Source: Cannabis sativa (Eukaryota; Streptophyta; Magnoliopsida; Rosales; Cannabaceae). From it: DNA of 64,000 nucleotides. The stretch lies in assembly GCF_029168945.1 (NCBI RefSeq), contig NC_083605.1:75782969-75846968 (forward strand), in the 5' to 3' direction. Position 1 is the stretch's first letter. The number at the start of each line of letters is the position of its first letter. The notes under the pieces are model-generated. The model had not been told where the DNA came from. It saw nothing but the letters and a program-made list of their open reading frames with translations, and did not search any database. Shown here piece by piece: positions 13,062-24,101 of the stretch. The translations under genes were made by a program, and so were the position numbers.

Positions 13062-13931
13062 AATAGTAGAAAGACAGAAAAGATTGAACTTTGAACCTTT
13101 GCCATTTTGTGATTCCAATCATTGTTTTTGTTCTTGATTATGTGATTTGAATAAAATGCAACACTTACTATTGGATTGAATTTGGTAATGGTGAAGAAAA
13201 AAGCTTAAGACTCTAATAGATAAGGCAAAAAATTGTATGATTTTATTGAACAATGTCACTATAAAACTATGCATACAAAAGTGGTACATATCATCACCTA
13301 TCTTTGGTGTTTGAAATTGATTTTTGCATAGGGAAAGGACTCAAAATCCTTGCTTTAAAGCAATAGTCTAAACCAATAGAAGCAAAAGCAAAAATAAGAA
13401 GGTTTTGGGATACAAAAGTTGCACCATCAAAAGCATGAGACAAGAGACTTTCTGTATTCAACTCCAAAGGTTGTCCTTCACCTAGAGCAGCAAGACCTGC
13501 ATTTGCCCAATTCAACCAATTCTCATATCAACAAAAACATTACTCGTTCGAAATGCTCGAAAAGGTAAATACAAATCTCGCAAAGAGATGGATAAACAAA
13601 CCGAAATCAAGATGCAGGTGACATAAAATGTTATTAGACAATGCTAAAACAAAAACAAAGTTCAGCTCAAAAGACACAGAACAAAGTACGAAAACCATGT
13701 TTCGAGCACTAGCATCGGCTGCAGCCATGCCATCTTAGCATTAACACAATAAATTTCAAGTGTAATGTAAAAAGCAAAAAGCAAAAAAGTTATGATGACA
13801 AGTACCTTTGACAACACCAAAGGCTGCAACAGCTCCTGTTTTGAGATGAACATCATCCAAGTCTCTTCGAATTGTGTATCGAAAAGTAACCCCAAACAGT
13901 GCACAACTAGCAAAGGTTATTGCTAGAGGAA

Positions 13932-13936
13932 GAATC
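13932..13936. repeat. Target-site duplication, left copy (GAATC)
   Basis: GAATC directly precedes the 5' LTR and is repeated at 21613-21617 directly after the 3' LTR. This is a 5-bp TSD as expected for LTR retrotransposon integrase. Confidence 0.9.
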
Positions 13937-14445
13937 TATTAGAATATTTTTATTTATGGAAATTATTTTCTAATTAAGGAAATGATTTTCTATTTAAGGA
14001 AATAAATAAATAATTGATTTTCTGATAAATGAATATTTTATATTCATTGAATCTGGACAAAATCAATTATGTAATATTCTATATATGGTCAGATTTCTAT
14101 ATTCATTACCTGATTTGATTTCCTGAATTAATTGTCAAAATATTCTGACAATTAATGTGGCGCGAATGCGATGGAGTATCTCACCTATAAATATAGGGTC
14201 TCGGTCCCCGAGCTCCTCACTCATTCTGAATCCATTCAGCAAATTCCATCTAAAGAGAGTTGAGAGAGCGAGGAAGCCCGAACTCCAATACTGAAGCTAT
14301 CGCAGGGATTGAAGCTCAAAGATCAATGGCTGGAGGTACATCGATTCTTTCATTGCATATATTATTGATATGATTTCATTATATTTTCCGCATTTTCATA
14401 TCATTGTATATGCTATATTATATACACTATATATATAGTCTAACA
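13937..14445 (+). repeat. 5' LTR of the copia element, 509 bp
   Basis: It begins TATTAGAATA and ends AGTCTAACA. The end TCTAACA would pair with a canonical TGTTAGA start, so the second base is changed from G to A, and the 3' LTR has the same change. A TATA box (TATAAATA, 14186-14193) precedes the likely R region. Confidence 0.95.
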
Positions 14446-14447
14446 GT

Positions 14448-14459
14448 TGGTATCAGAGC
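14448..14459 (+). other. Primer-binding site (initiator Met-tRNA)
   Basis: TGGTATCAGAGC lies two bases after the 5' LTR and matches the 3' end of plant initiator methionine tRNA, the usual primer for plant copia elements. Confidence 0.9.
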
Positions 14460-14479
14460 GGATTTATCTCTGCCTTGAT

Positions 14480-14835
14480 TTTATTTGAGTTTCATATATA
14501 TATATATATACATACATATACTGTTCATATATATACATATTTGTTTTCGGTTCTGTATATATATATATTTATATTCATACCATTTATATTATATATACTT
14601 TTTAATCAGTATATACATATATATATATATTTTATTGTTCATATATACATATATATTATATACTCATACATTCGTACGTGTATATATATATATTTTATAT
14701 GTATATATGTTTATATATATATTGTATATTATATATATGTTTTGTCACATAATAATAATCATAATATTCATTTTTTATTATGTTATATATACATGCATAT
14801 ATATATATACATGCGTATATATAATCACGATCGGT
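14480..14835. repeat. TA/CATA-rich low-complexity tract in the retrotransposon leader
   Basis: About 350 bp of (TA)n, (ATAC)n and (TTCATATA)n-like sequence just downstream of the PBS. Long open frames here are an artefact of the composition. It may be slippage-prone and variable between copies. Confidence 0.7.
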
Positions 14836-15208
14836 TCATGGTTTTGTTTTTTCCTTTTTTCATTTTTCGGTGTTTATTTTGAATTCTATATACATTACTA
14901 TATTCGTATAGTATTATAGATCGATCTAAGCATTGAAAATCCATTGAAAAACTTAAAGATGGAAAAAATTTTCAGTTAAAACTTTTTCGGACCGATTAGT
15001 TTCGTGATATTAAAGTATATATTTTTTCGTGTTTTCGTGCATAAAATCTATGTGGATCTCTTTATTATTTGATTTAGAACATTTTAGATTTGAAAACACG
15101 CAATTTGGTCGTCGGAAACGCAATTTCCGATCGGGTTTGGGTCGGGTTCGACGGACCGCGTGCGAAAAACGGGTCAAAATCGGCCGGTTCGGCGAAGAAG
15201 ACGACGCA

Positions 15209-15493
15209 AAACGACATGTCGTTTGGAGAAAACGACGTGTCGTTTGGCGTAAAACGACGTGTCGTTTGAATGGCACATTGCAGCTGTCGTTGTTGAAAAA
15301 CGACATGTCGTTTTTCACATTGTGGAAAACGACATGTCGTTTATACTCTTATGAATCAGCCCTGCATTGAAAAAACGACGTGTCGTTTTTCTGTTAGGGA
15401 AAACGACGTGTCGTTTTCTTCTTCATTTTCAGCCCTTCAAATTTTGGAAAAACGACGTGTCGTTTTGCTCTTTGCAAAAACGACATGTCGTTT
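15209..15493. repeat. Nine dispersed copies of the palindrome AAACGACRTGTCGTTT in the leader
   Basis: Copies start at 15209, 15230, 15252, 15298, 15327, 15373, 15401, 15450 and 15478. Those at 15209, 15298, 15327 and 15478 have ACATGT at the centre and are perfect 16-bp palindromes. The other five have ACGTGT, breaking symmetry at one base pair. The spacers are unrelated in sequence, 4-45 bp long, and the spacing is irregular. The region sits in the untranslated leader, after PBS and before gag. It could be a protein-binding array, an RNA structure region or a packaging or dimerisation signal; function is unknown. Confidence 0.9.
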
Positions 15494-15504
15494 GGCGGTA
15501 TGGA

Positions 15505-15519
<15 letters not shown>

Positions 15520-15540
<21 letters not shown>

Positions 15541-16760
15541 AAAAATTCCGAATTTTTTTATAAATTTTTATTTATTTGGAATATTAATTATTTTCCCATT
15601 TCAGTGTTAATTTAGTCAATAAATTGCATTTAGTTAATTTTCCATTTTTGTTTAATACATATATATAGTATAAATTGAAAATGGAAATTTGTTTAAATTT
15701 GGTAATTTATTACATGATTTATTTAGGCATGTAAAAATTGTGCTAATTTGTGCATTTAATTATATATTACCAAATTTATGCAATTTATTGTCTAAATTAA
15801 TTTTGAAAAATCTGCCATTAATTTCATATTAAGGAATTTGCATTTAATTAATTATCATACATTAATTGTATTATTTTGTAATTATTTGATAAATTTATGT
15901 TTAATGCAATTACTTTAGATATGTATGATTTAAATGCTATTCATAAATTCCTTTTATAGTGCTAGATATATTTAGAAATATTCAAACATTAAGATAGGTT
16001 GAATATTTTATTTAGCAATTAAGTTTCATAAAACTTCATAAAATTATTCATAAAATATTCATAAAACTTTATAAAATGAATAAAATATGAATAAAACGTA
16101 AGTAGTTTTGTGGTTTGACATAAGAAAATATGAACCTCGGACAAATGCTCATATCTAGAACGGTTTTTAATGATCTTCGGACGACCACACTAGGAGCACT
16201 AATCTCAGTGATTGTCTATTATGTTAATAACGAAATTACTTTTAGGTAGAGCCCAATACCTAATGTCTAAAGTGAAAATATAATTTTTTATAATTAGGGA
16301 GTAGCCACAGCATCTTTAATTATATAAAATTATATATTAATTAAAATTCACCTTAATGGACAAAACTTGTAATTAATTATTTGGATATAATAATTTTACC
16401 CCACCGGGATTTTATTATATTTTTATAATTAATTAGGATAATATATTAAGTTAAATTCTCTTAATTTACCCCACAGGGAGTTATGAGGATTTGAATTAAT
16501 AGTGTTATCACAAATTTTAATTAAAGATAGATTTCATTCCTCCATTATTTCTAAATTAAATACTTCATTAAATCTATCATAAAGTTCATCTAATTTTATT
16601 AGATTTAAAATTTAGCCCACGAGCAATTTTAGATTTAATAAAATTTTCATCTTCATCATGTTTCTACATTGGTAAAACATGAATTCATTAAAGCCTCAAT
16701 TCTTTTAAACATCTAAATTTTTTGTAATCCTATTCTTGCAGCTATTTCATCCACCTCTAA
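15520..16760. other. AT-rich remainder of the retrotransposon leader
   Basis: An A run (about 15510-15537) is followed by AT-rich sequence with short phrases repeated around 16360-16500 (taccccaccggga / taccccacaggga). No frame of substance appears before gag. Confidence 0.5.
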
Positions 16761-16761
16761 A

Positions 16762-17611
16762 TATGCTGAAATCACTAGTGAAATCCCACGAGCTTAGGAG
16801 TGACAACTTCAAAATCTGGAAGGAACGAGTTCTTCTCCACCTAGCTTGCATCTTTGACATGGATTATGCAATAAGGAAAGATGAACCGAGTAGCTATCAA
16901 TGATACTAGCACTGCTTCGAGATTGCACTACGTGAAAAGTGGGAGCAATCTAATCGTCTCTGCATCATGTTCATTATGTCCGAATTCCTATGGGAATGCG
17001 TGGATCGGTGGAGCCACACGAGAAGGTGAAAGACTTTATCAAAGTTATGGATGAACGGTTTGACACTTCGGATAAATCCTTGTTCATCAACCTCATCCAA
17101 GAGTTCTCGTCCACAAAACTCACCGGTGTTAAAGGAGTTCGAGAACATATTTCTAAAATGAGGGACATCAGCTCATTTGAAGAAACTCGACGTTATCATT
17201 CCCGATACCTTCTGGTTCATTACATCCTTCACAATCTTCCTTCACGGTATGGGCCTTTCAAAATTTCCTACAACACACATAAAGAAAAATGGACTATCAA
17301 TGAATTGATGACCATGTGTGTTCAAGAGGAAGCCGAGGCTCCTACAAGAGCAAGGAGAAAGTGTTCACACGACCACTCAACCTAAGAAACGCAAGCCATT
17401 CAAAAAGAACAAAGGGAAAAAGCCCATGGCTCCCAAGGCCGCCATAAAGAAAGATTCCATCAAATGTTTCTTTTGTAAACAAAAGGGACATGCTAAAAGG
17501 GAGTGCGACGAGTTCAAGAAATGGATGGATGACAAAGGTAATCCAATTTCCTTAGTATGTTATGAATCTAATATGGCTAATGTTAATCTTAACACATGGT
17601 GGATTGATTAG
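16762..17611 (+). pseudogene. gag: Copia gag remnant with a zinc knuckle
   Basis: Broken frames give a UBN2/Retrotran_gag-like capsid region (16990-17385), then a basic linker and a CCHC knuckle, CFFCKQKGHAKREC, at about 17464-17505. A stop near 16901 and a frame change near 17318 separate the pieces. Gag packages element RNA into virus-like particles; this copy could not make it intact. Confidence 0.85.
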
Positions 17612-20600
17612 GTTCAACAATTCACATAACAAATTCCTTGCAGGATATTCAAAATCTAAGGAAGCCGGTGGCAAGTGAGCAAAGCATCTTATCCTGAAAC
17701 AAGATGGGCTCACATGTGGAAGCTATTGGAACATGCAATTTAGTTTTAAGTAATGGTTTTATTTTAAAGTTAGAAAAGACCTTTTATGTACCAAGTTTCT
17801 CTAGAAACTTGATTTCAGTTTCAAGACTTATACCCTTTGGTTTTTCCTTTACATTTTCAGACAAATATTTTAATTTATATTATAAATCTGAATGTGTTGG
17901 AAATGGTATTTTGTACGATGGTCTTTACCGCCTTAATTTACAAAATAATATCACTAATAATGTTATGCATGTTCACGCCGGCACTAAAAGATGTGTTATG
18001 AAAGAGGATTCACAGTACATTGTGGCACCTGAGATTGGGACATATCTCCATTGATAGAATTAAAAGGTTGGTAAAAGATGGGGTGCTCAATACCTTAGAT
18101 TTTATCGATTTTAATACTTGTGTGGATTGCATTAAGGGAAAGCAAACCTCCAAGTACGTCAAACCTGGTGTCCATAGGAGTTACGAAATATTAGAAATCA
18201 TACATACCGATATATGTAGTCCGGATATGGAGTCACATGGTCAGAAATACTTCATCTCATTCATAGATGATTACTCACGCTACATGTATATCTACTTACT
18301 TCATAATAAAAGTGAAGCATTAGATGTCTTTAAGATATTTAAAGCTAAAGTAGAGAAACAATGCAACAAGCAAATTAAGATAGTGAGATCAGATAGAGGA
18401 GGTGAGTATTATGGTAGATACACGAGAAGATGGACAAGCACAGTGCATTTGCGAAGTTTCTTGAAGAAAATGGGATTGTTGCCCATTACACCTTGCCGTA
18501 CACCCGAGCAAAATGGTGTTGCGTAAAGAAGAAACCGAACATTAATGGACATGGTGCGGAGTATGCTTAGTAGCAACTCTAACCTTCCTAAATCCTTGTG
18601 GACTGAAGCATTAAAGACATCCGTGTACATATTAAACCGAGTTCCAACAAAGGCAGTCTCAAAAACTCCTTTTGAATTATGGAAAGGTTGGAAACCAAGT
18701 TTGAATCATGTACGCATTTGGGGATGTCCATCGAAGTCGAATATATAATCCACAAGAGAAGAAATTGGACCCAAGGACCATAAGCGGATTCTTTATAGGG
18801 TACGCCGAAAAGTCTAAAGGTTACAAGTTTTATTGTCCATCTCATAGCACAAGAATTGTGGAATCAAGGAATGCAAAATTTCTTGAGAATGCCTTGATCG
18901 ATGGGAGTGATCAATCAAAGGACTTAGGTCCCGAGAAAGATCCTTCGTAACCTTCCACTTCAAAAGCAAGATTGATAATGGTTAACACTCCTATAGTTCA
19001 AACGAATGTTGAACAACCATTACCAATCACTGAAGATCCACAAGTTGGTAATGATAATCCAGTAGATCAAAATGTTCAAGAGTTGCCTACAACTGTTGAA
19101 CAACCTGCTGAACTCCTTCTTTGCTCCACAAGAGCACATTGGTGAAGTCTTAAGAAGATCTACTAGACCTATCAAACCAAGGATTTATAAAGACTATGTT
19201 GTGTATTTATTAGAATCTGATATTGGAATTGGAAATGATCCAGAAACGTTTTTACAAGCTATGAACAGTAGAGAATCAAAATTGTGGTACAATGCTATGG
19301 ATGATGAAATGAATTCTATGAGGTGCAACAGAGTACGGGAACTTGTAAATTTGCCTAATGGGGCGAGAGCCATTGGGGTAAATGGGTCTATACAACTAAG
19401 AAAGATTCATTACACAACACTGAAAGGTACAACGCCAGACTTTTTGCTAAAGGATTCACTCAAGAAGAAGGAATTGACTATACGTAGTCTTTATCTCCTG
19501 TATCAAAGAAAGATTCCCTGAGAGTCATCTTGGCATTAGTTGCTCATTTTGATTTAGAGTTTGGAGCGAGATGGATGTAAAAGCGCTTTTCGAATGGTGA
19601 TCTAGAGGAGGAGGTATACATGAAACAACCGAAGGATTCACCTCTAGTGAAGGTCGGGATTTGGTATGCAAGCTCGAAGTCCATCTATGGATTAATACAA
19701 GCATCCCGTCAATGGTATTTAAAATTTCATGATGTCATCTCTTCCTTTGGATTTGAAGAGAATGTCATGGATCAATGCATATACCACGAAGGAAAGTGGG
19801 AGTAAGATCTCGTTTTCTTGTTTTATATGTGGACGATATTCTTCTTGCATCAAATGATAAAGGGTTGCTACGTGAAGTGAAACAATTTCTTTCAAAGAAC
19901 TTTGAGATGAAAGACATGGGTGAAGCATCCTATGTCATAGGCATTAAGATTCATAGAGATAGATACCGAGGTTTCTTAGGTTTATCTCGAAGCCTACATC
20001 AACGAGTTTTAGAAAGATTTCATATGAAAGATTGTTCACCGAGCATTGCTCCAATTGTGAAGGGTGATAAATTAAATTTGAGCCAGTGCCCAAAGAATGA
20101 TTTTGAAAGAGAACAAATGAATAACATTCCTTATGCTTCGCCGTCGGAAGCCTAATGTATGCTCGGGTGTGCACAAGACCCGACATTGCTTATTCGTCGG
20201 AATGTTAGGAAGATTTCGTAGTAACCGGGGATAGACCTTTGGAAAAGCCGCAAAGAAAGTAATGAGGTATCTTCGAGTACTAAGGATTACAAACCGATGT
20301 TCAAACGAACCGACAATCTAGAAGTAGTTGGCTACTCGGACTCGCATTTATTTGGTTGCACCGATTCACGTAAATCTACATCTGGTTACGTGTTTATGTT
20401 TCTTTGGTGGAGCCGTGTCCTGGAGGAGTAACAAACAAACCTTGACTGCTACTTCTACTATGGAGGCCGAGTTCGTTTCTTGCTTTGAGGCTACATCACA
20501 TGGTGTATGGCTAAAGAGTTTCATTTCGTGCCTTAGAGTGGTTGATTCCATTGCAAGGCCGCTAAAGATGTTCTGTGACAATTCGTTCTTTGTTTTCATG

Positions 20601-20801
20601 GCTAAGAACAACAAAAGTGGAAGTCGAAGCAAGCACATCGACATTAAGTACTTAGCTATTAGAGAACGTGTTAAGGAAAATAAAGTGGTCATTCAACACA
20701 TTAGCACTGAATTGATGATTGCTGATCCTATGACAAAAGGCTTGCCACCTCATAAATTCAAGGATCATGTAGAGAACATGGGACTTGGTTCCCTTATGTA
20801 A
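17585..20801 (+). pseudogene. pol: Copia pol remnant: protease, integrase, RT, RNase H
   Basis: The pieces lie in copia order. The protease start is disrupted: a stop falls right after WWID at about 17609, where the catalytic D-S/T-G should be. The GAG-pre-integrase and zinc-binding HHCC region is at 18020-18150. The integrase core has HTDICSPD, FIDDYSR and SDRGGEYYGR at 18200-18420, with a stop at about 18524. The RT carries the YVDDILLA catalytic box at about 19819. RNase H has ATSTMEAEF and SKHIDIKY at 20366-20801. At least six stops or frameshifts interrupt it, so no polyprotein can be made. Confidence 0.9.
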
Positions 20802-21091
20802 TTTGTACAAATAAAGTTATTATTAATGAAACTCTTATTTTGATTTTTCTCATATTTATGCGCATCTTAATTTTACATTTGAGAAAAATTTCAGAGGACC
20901 TGAATAAACATAAGGTTTAGGGTTTATTCACTTAAGTTCATTGCCACATAAAGTACATTGTTATATAATAAATGTATTGTAATACATGGAAGATAATACT
21001 CGATTCATAATGAGGACATATCGCTATGATTCGTATGTTTATTATATAATGAGGAACGTTGGGTTTGAATATTTTAGTTTAAATGCTGACC

Positions 21092-21102
21092 AAGTGGGAG
21101 AA
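21092..21102 (+). other. Polypurine tract
   Basis: AAGTGGGAGAA abuts the 3' LTR and would prime plus-strand DNA synthesis. It is intact, so the element keeps its cis signals. Confidence 0.85.
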
Positions 21103-21612
21103 TATTAGAATATTTTTATTTATGGAAATTATTTTCTAATTAAGGAAATGATTTTCTATTTAAGGAAATAAATAAATAATTGATTTTCTGATAAATGAAT
21201 ATTTTATATTCATTGAATCTGGACAAAATCAATTATGTAATATTCTATATATGGTCAGATTTCTATATTCATTACCTGATTTGATTTCCTGAATTAATTG
21301 TCAAAATATTCTGACAATTAATGTGGCGCGTATATCGATGGAGTATCTCACCTATAAATATAGGGTCTCGGTCCCCGAGCTCCTCACTCATTCTGAATCC
21401 ATTCAGCAAATTCCATCTAAAGAGAGTTGAGAGAGCGAGGAAGCCCGAACTCCAATACTGAAGCTATCGCAGGGATTGAAGCTCAAAGATCAATGGCTGG
21501 AGGTACATCGATTCTTTCATTGCATATATTATTGATATGATTTCATTATATTTTCCGCATTTTCATATCATTGTATATGCTATATTATATACACTATATA
21601 TATAGTCTAACA
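21103..21612 (+). repeat. 3' LTR of the copia element, 510 bp
   Basis: Identical to the 5' LTR by eye except for a small cluster near 21328 (GCGCGTATATCGATGG here, GCGCGAATGCGATGG there). It shares the TATTAGA start and TCTAACA end. Confidence 0.95.
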
Positions 21613-21617
21613 GAATC
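21613..21617. repeat. Target-site duplication, right copy (GAATC)
   Basis: Matches 13932-13936 and marks the integration point inside exon 2 of the minus-strand plastid-protein gene. Confidence 0.9.
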
Positions 21618-22975
21618 AGCTCTGAAGTAGTGGAAACTTGAGTCAAGGAGATTGGTAAGCTTGCAAGAGTGCCAACAATGGCAGCTATGGAAGCTGCTTT
21701 CACAGACTCCAATCTCTCTTTATCCTTACTAATCTCTCCATCCTCGCTTTGACTGAGAGAGCGTTCGGCTTCCTCAACCATGGCTTTCGCCTCTGAGATT
21801 TCCTTCTGACAGTCTTCAATCTAATAGTAATCACCATTTTTATTGTAAGCAAAATACAAAATAGTGATGTCAAAGGACTAAAAAAAATGAAGTCAAAATC
21901 ACTCTAACCACACTAATGCTAACTCATTTTGTTATAACAAAATCATTGTATATGGACATACATGATTAAGATTGATTTGTTTTGAAAAAAAAAAAGTACT
22001 AATAATATATATAAATTATAATTATAATTCAATTATTTTTTCGTATTTAAATAATTTACAATATAAAAAACAGTACAAAGATTCAGTAGTTGTATACGTG
22101 CCTGTTTCTTTTAACACGCGTGATTGTTTAAATATTATTTTTAACATTTTTTAAAAATAGGTAAAATGTCTATTATAACCACACTATATACAGTTATATA
22201 ATAATATTTTAGTTAAAAATTTTCTAAGCCTAAAATTAGAGACATCCCAACCGATAAAGACAAAATTAATGTCCCTAAAGCAGATTATGTCTATAAATTG
22301 TATAACTTTTTATTTAATTTATACATAAGTTTGTAAATAATTATGGTCTATTAAAAATACATTGTTTGAAAACATAGGAATTAAATAAACTCTTCAATCT
22401 ACAATATAGTCCACCATTTTTATAGTTATCAAAACACAAATAATAATTTCCCCAAAACCACACAAAAAAGGCTAAAACAAATGTAAAAAAAAAACAGTAC
22501 AAACATACCATAAATTCCATTATAAAAAATACCCAGATACTAAAGAACTCAAAAAATCAAAACTTGAACAATAAAAATCATAAATCAAAACCTCAGAAGC
22601 TCTGGTTTCTAGTTGGTTAATATATTCCCTCATTTTCTGGGCTTCAAGTTCTTGCTTTTCTAACTCAGCAATCTCATTCTTAATCTTCTCAACTCTCATA
22701 GAAGCCTTCTCCAACCCTTGAAGCATAATCTTGTTCTCTTCACTGTTCATAAGCTCATCCACTCGCTCATCCACAACCCCAGCTAATGCATCCTTTAAAT
22801 TAAAGCTCTTTTTGGGGCTGCCATTGCTGCTGCTGCTTCTAACTGTAAAGATTCGATTTTTATAGGAAGAAGAAGAAGGGAATGTTGGTGGTGTGGAGAG
22901 GTATTTGGGTTGGAGAAGAGTAATGGGGTCTGAGATGTGAAGCCAAGTGGGTTTGGTGATGGAGGTGTTGGACAT

Positions 22976-24101
22976 TGATTCTGTGGAGATTTGAAGTTTG
23001 CAGAGAGTTTTTCTTATCTTCTTCTGGTTTTTTCTTTCTTTGAAATTATTTGAGTTGTTTGTTTCAACTTTTGATAACCATACAAATACAAGTAGGACAA
23101 CACCACTTCAACATTTGCTTATACGATATTATTTTATAGTTATAGTTATAGTTAGGCGACTTTTAACATTTTTAATTATTTTATACGATATTATTTAAAA
23201 ATTATGGTAACAAAACTATGATGTATTTTCATATTTAAGGTATGCATTGTAAAAGTACTCTATAAGTATATTTAAGAAATATACTTATTAGTACATTGTA
23301 TTTTCATGAAAAATATATTTAGTACTTTGTATTTTTAATAATACTTAAGTGGTACTTTATATTTTTAAATTGTATATATTTAGTACTTAAAGTAAAATTT
23401 AATCAATATAATAATATTAATTTAACCAAACAGATCTCATATAACGTAATCAAATAATTAAATTTAAATTTAAAATTTAATTTTTTTTTTAATTGTATCG
23501 ATAAAATTTTATTAAAAATTAAATTTATAGTAAGTATGATTTTAAAATATAAAATATTAAATAATTATTATTAAAAATATAATAATTAATTTGTATTTAG
23601 ATAAAACATACCATAATAAGAAGAGTGCTACTGTTAACTTTCTATTATACCTTTTTAGTCAATTTCCACACTCGAAAACACATTTCGGTATATTTTTTCC
23701 AAATTTTTTTTTCACGGGGGTATTCGTTATGCTTACAACATCATCCCTGTAAATTTTTGAAAAATTTCGAATAATTTACAATGCCGAAAATACGTTTAAA
23801 ATTTTTTGAACACGCGTAGTAAACTGAAATATCAATAACTCTGTTTTCAGTACTGTAAACTAATCGAAATTTTTCAAAAATATATAAAGATGATATTGTA
23901 ACTCTAACGATTACCACTATAAAAAAAAATTAACACGTGATTTGAGACGTGATGATTAAGAGATAAGAGATTGTAATTAGTATTCTTTTAATAAATAAAT
24001 GTGTAGACACCAAGTTTCAAGGATAATAATAATAATAATAAGTTATTGAGGGCAGGGCAAAGGGTTTTTGGGGGGTTTTGAGTATTTGATTCGAACAAGG
24101 A
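22976..24101. other. Divergent intergenic region between the disrupted gene and MYG1
   Basis: It holds the promoter and 5' UTR of the minus-strand gene (about 22976-23100), then very AT-rich DNA with 'agtacttt/gtatttt' repeats at 23240-23400. A palindromic MITE copy lies at 23729-23915. An (ATA)n tract at about 24025-24041 precedes the MYG1 start. No gene was seen. Confidence 0.55.
23729..23915. repeat. Palindromic MITE family, copy 1
   Basis: The left arm (...TGTAAATTTTTGAAAAATTT...CAATGCCGAAAA) and the right arm (TTTTCAGTACTGTAAAC...AAATTTTTCAAAAATATA) are inverted repeats around an ACGCG-containing centre. The same arms recur at 31955, 39425, 45300, 57595 and 59740. Confidence 0.6.

Larger units (their letters stand above)
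13937..21612 (+). mobile_element. Ty1/copia LTR retrotransposon, 7676 bp, young insertion with decayed ORFs
   Basis: The order is 5' LTR (13937-14445), PBS (14448-14459), a 2.3-kb leader, gag, protease-integrase-RT-RNase H fragments, polypurine tract, 3' LTR (21103-21612), with a 5-bp TSD (GAATC). Integrase before reverse transcriptase fixes the copia superfamily. The LTRs differ only in one cluster (about 14165-14170 against 21328-21334). The coding region carries many stops and frameshifts, including at the protease active site and just after the integrase catalytic core. The element therefore cannot encode its own proteins and was probably moved by a relative's machinery. It is oriented opposite to the host gene. 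Confidence 0.95.
13294..22975 (-). pseudogene. Chloroplast coiled-coil membrane protein gene, split in exon 2 by a copia element
   Basis: The minus-strand gene has exon 1 at 22975-22592. Exon 2 is broken into 21820-21613 and 13931-13806, and exon 3 is 13496-13294. Omitting the 7.7-kb insertion and one TSD copy, the frame runs through and would give about 306 residues. The N-terminus is a Ser/Thr-rich transit peptide. A long charged coiled coil follows (NKIMLQGLEKASMRVEKIKN, then EIAELEKQELEAQKMREYIN) and continues into exon 2. After it come two hydrophobic segments around AASIAAIVGTLASLPISL and LPLAITFASCALFGVTF. The C-terminus contains LSHAFDGATFVSQNLLIFAF and ends in SNTKDR. It resembles an uncharacterised plant plastid protein family; function is unknown. 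Apart from the insertion I see no other lesion, so the break is recent. Both joins keep good splice sites, so the allele should be null unless the element is spliced out or the locus is heterozygous. Confidence 0.85.

Noticed and set aside
13540..13737. MAAADASARNM... frame as an extra exon of the disrupted minus-strand gene
   Set aside because: The exon ending at 13806 (phase 1) joins directly and in frame to 13496 (K-G-L-A-A-L). Including this segment breaks the phase, so it is intron.
14475..14919. 135- and 144-codon Tyr/Ile-rich frames
   Set aside because: They lie in the TA-rich leader of the retrotransposon and mirror its simple-sequence composition.
15010..15615. Several overlapping frames rich in KRRVV/TTCRL motifs
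   Set aside because: Products of the repeated AAACGACRTGTCGTTT palindrome read in different frames. The repeat itself is reported instead.
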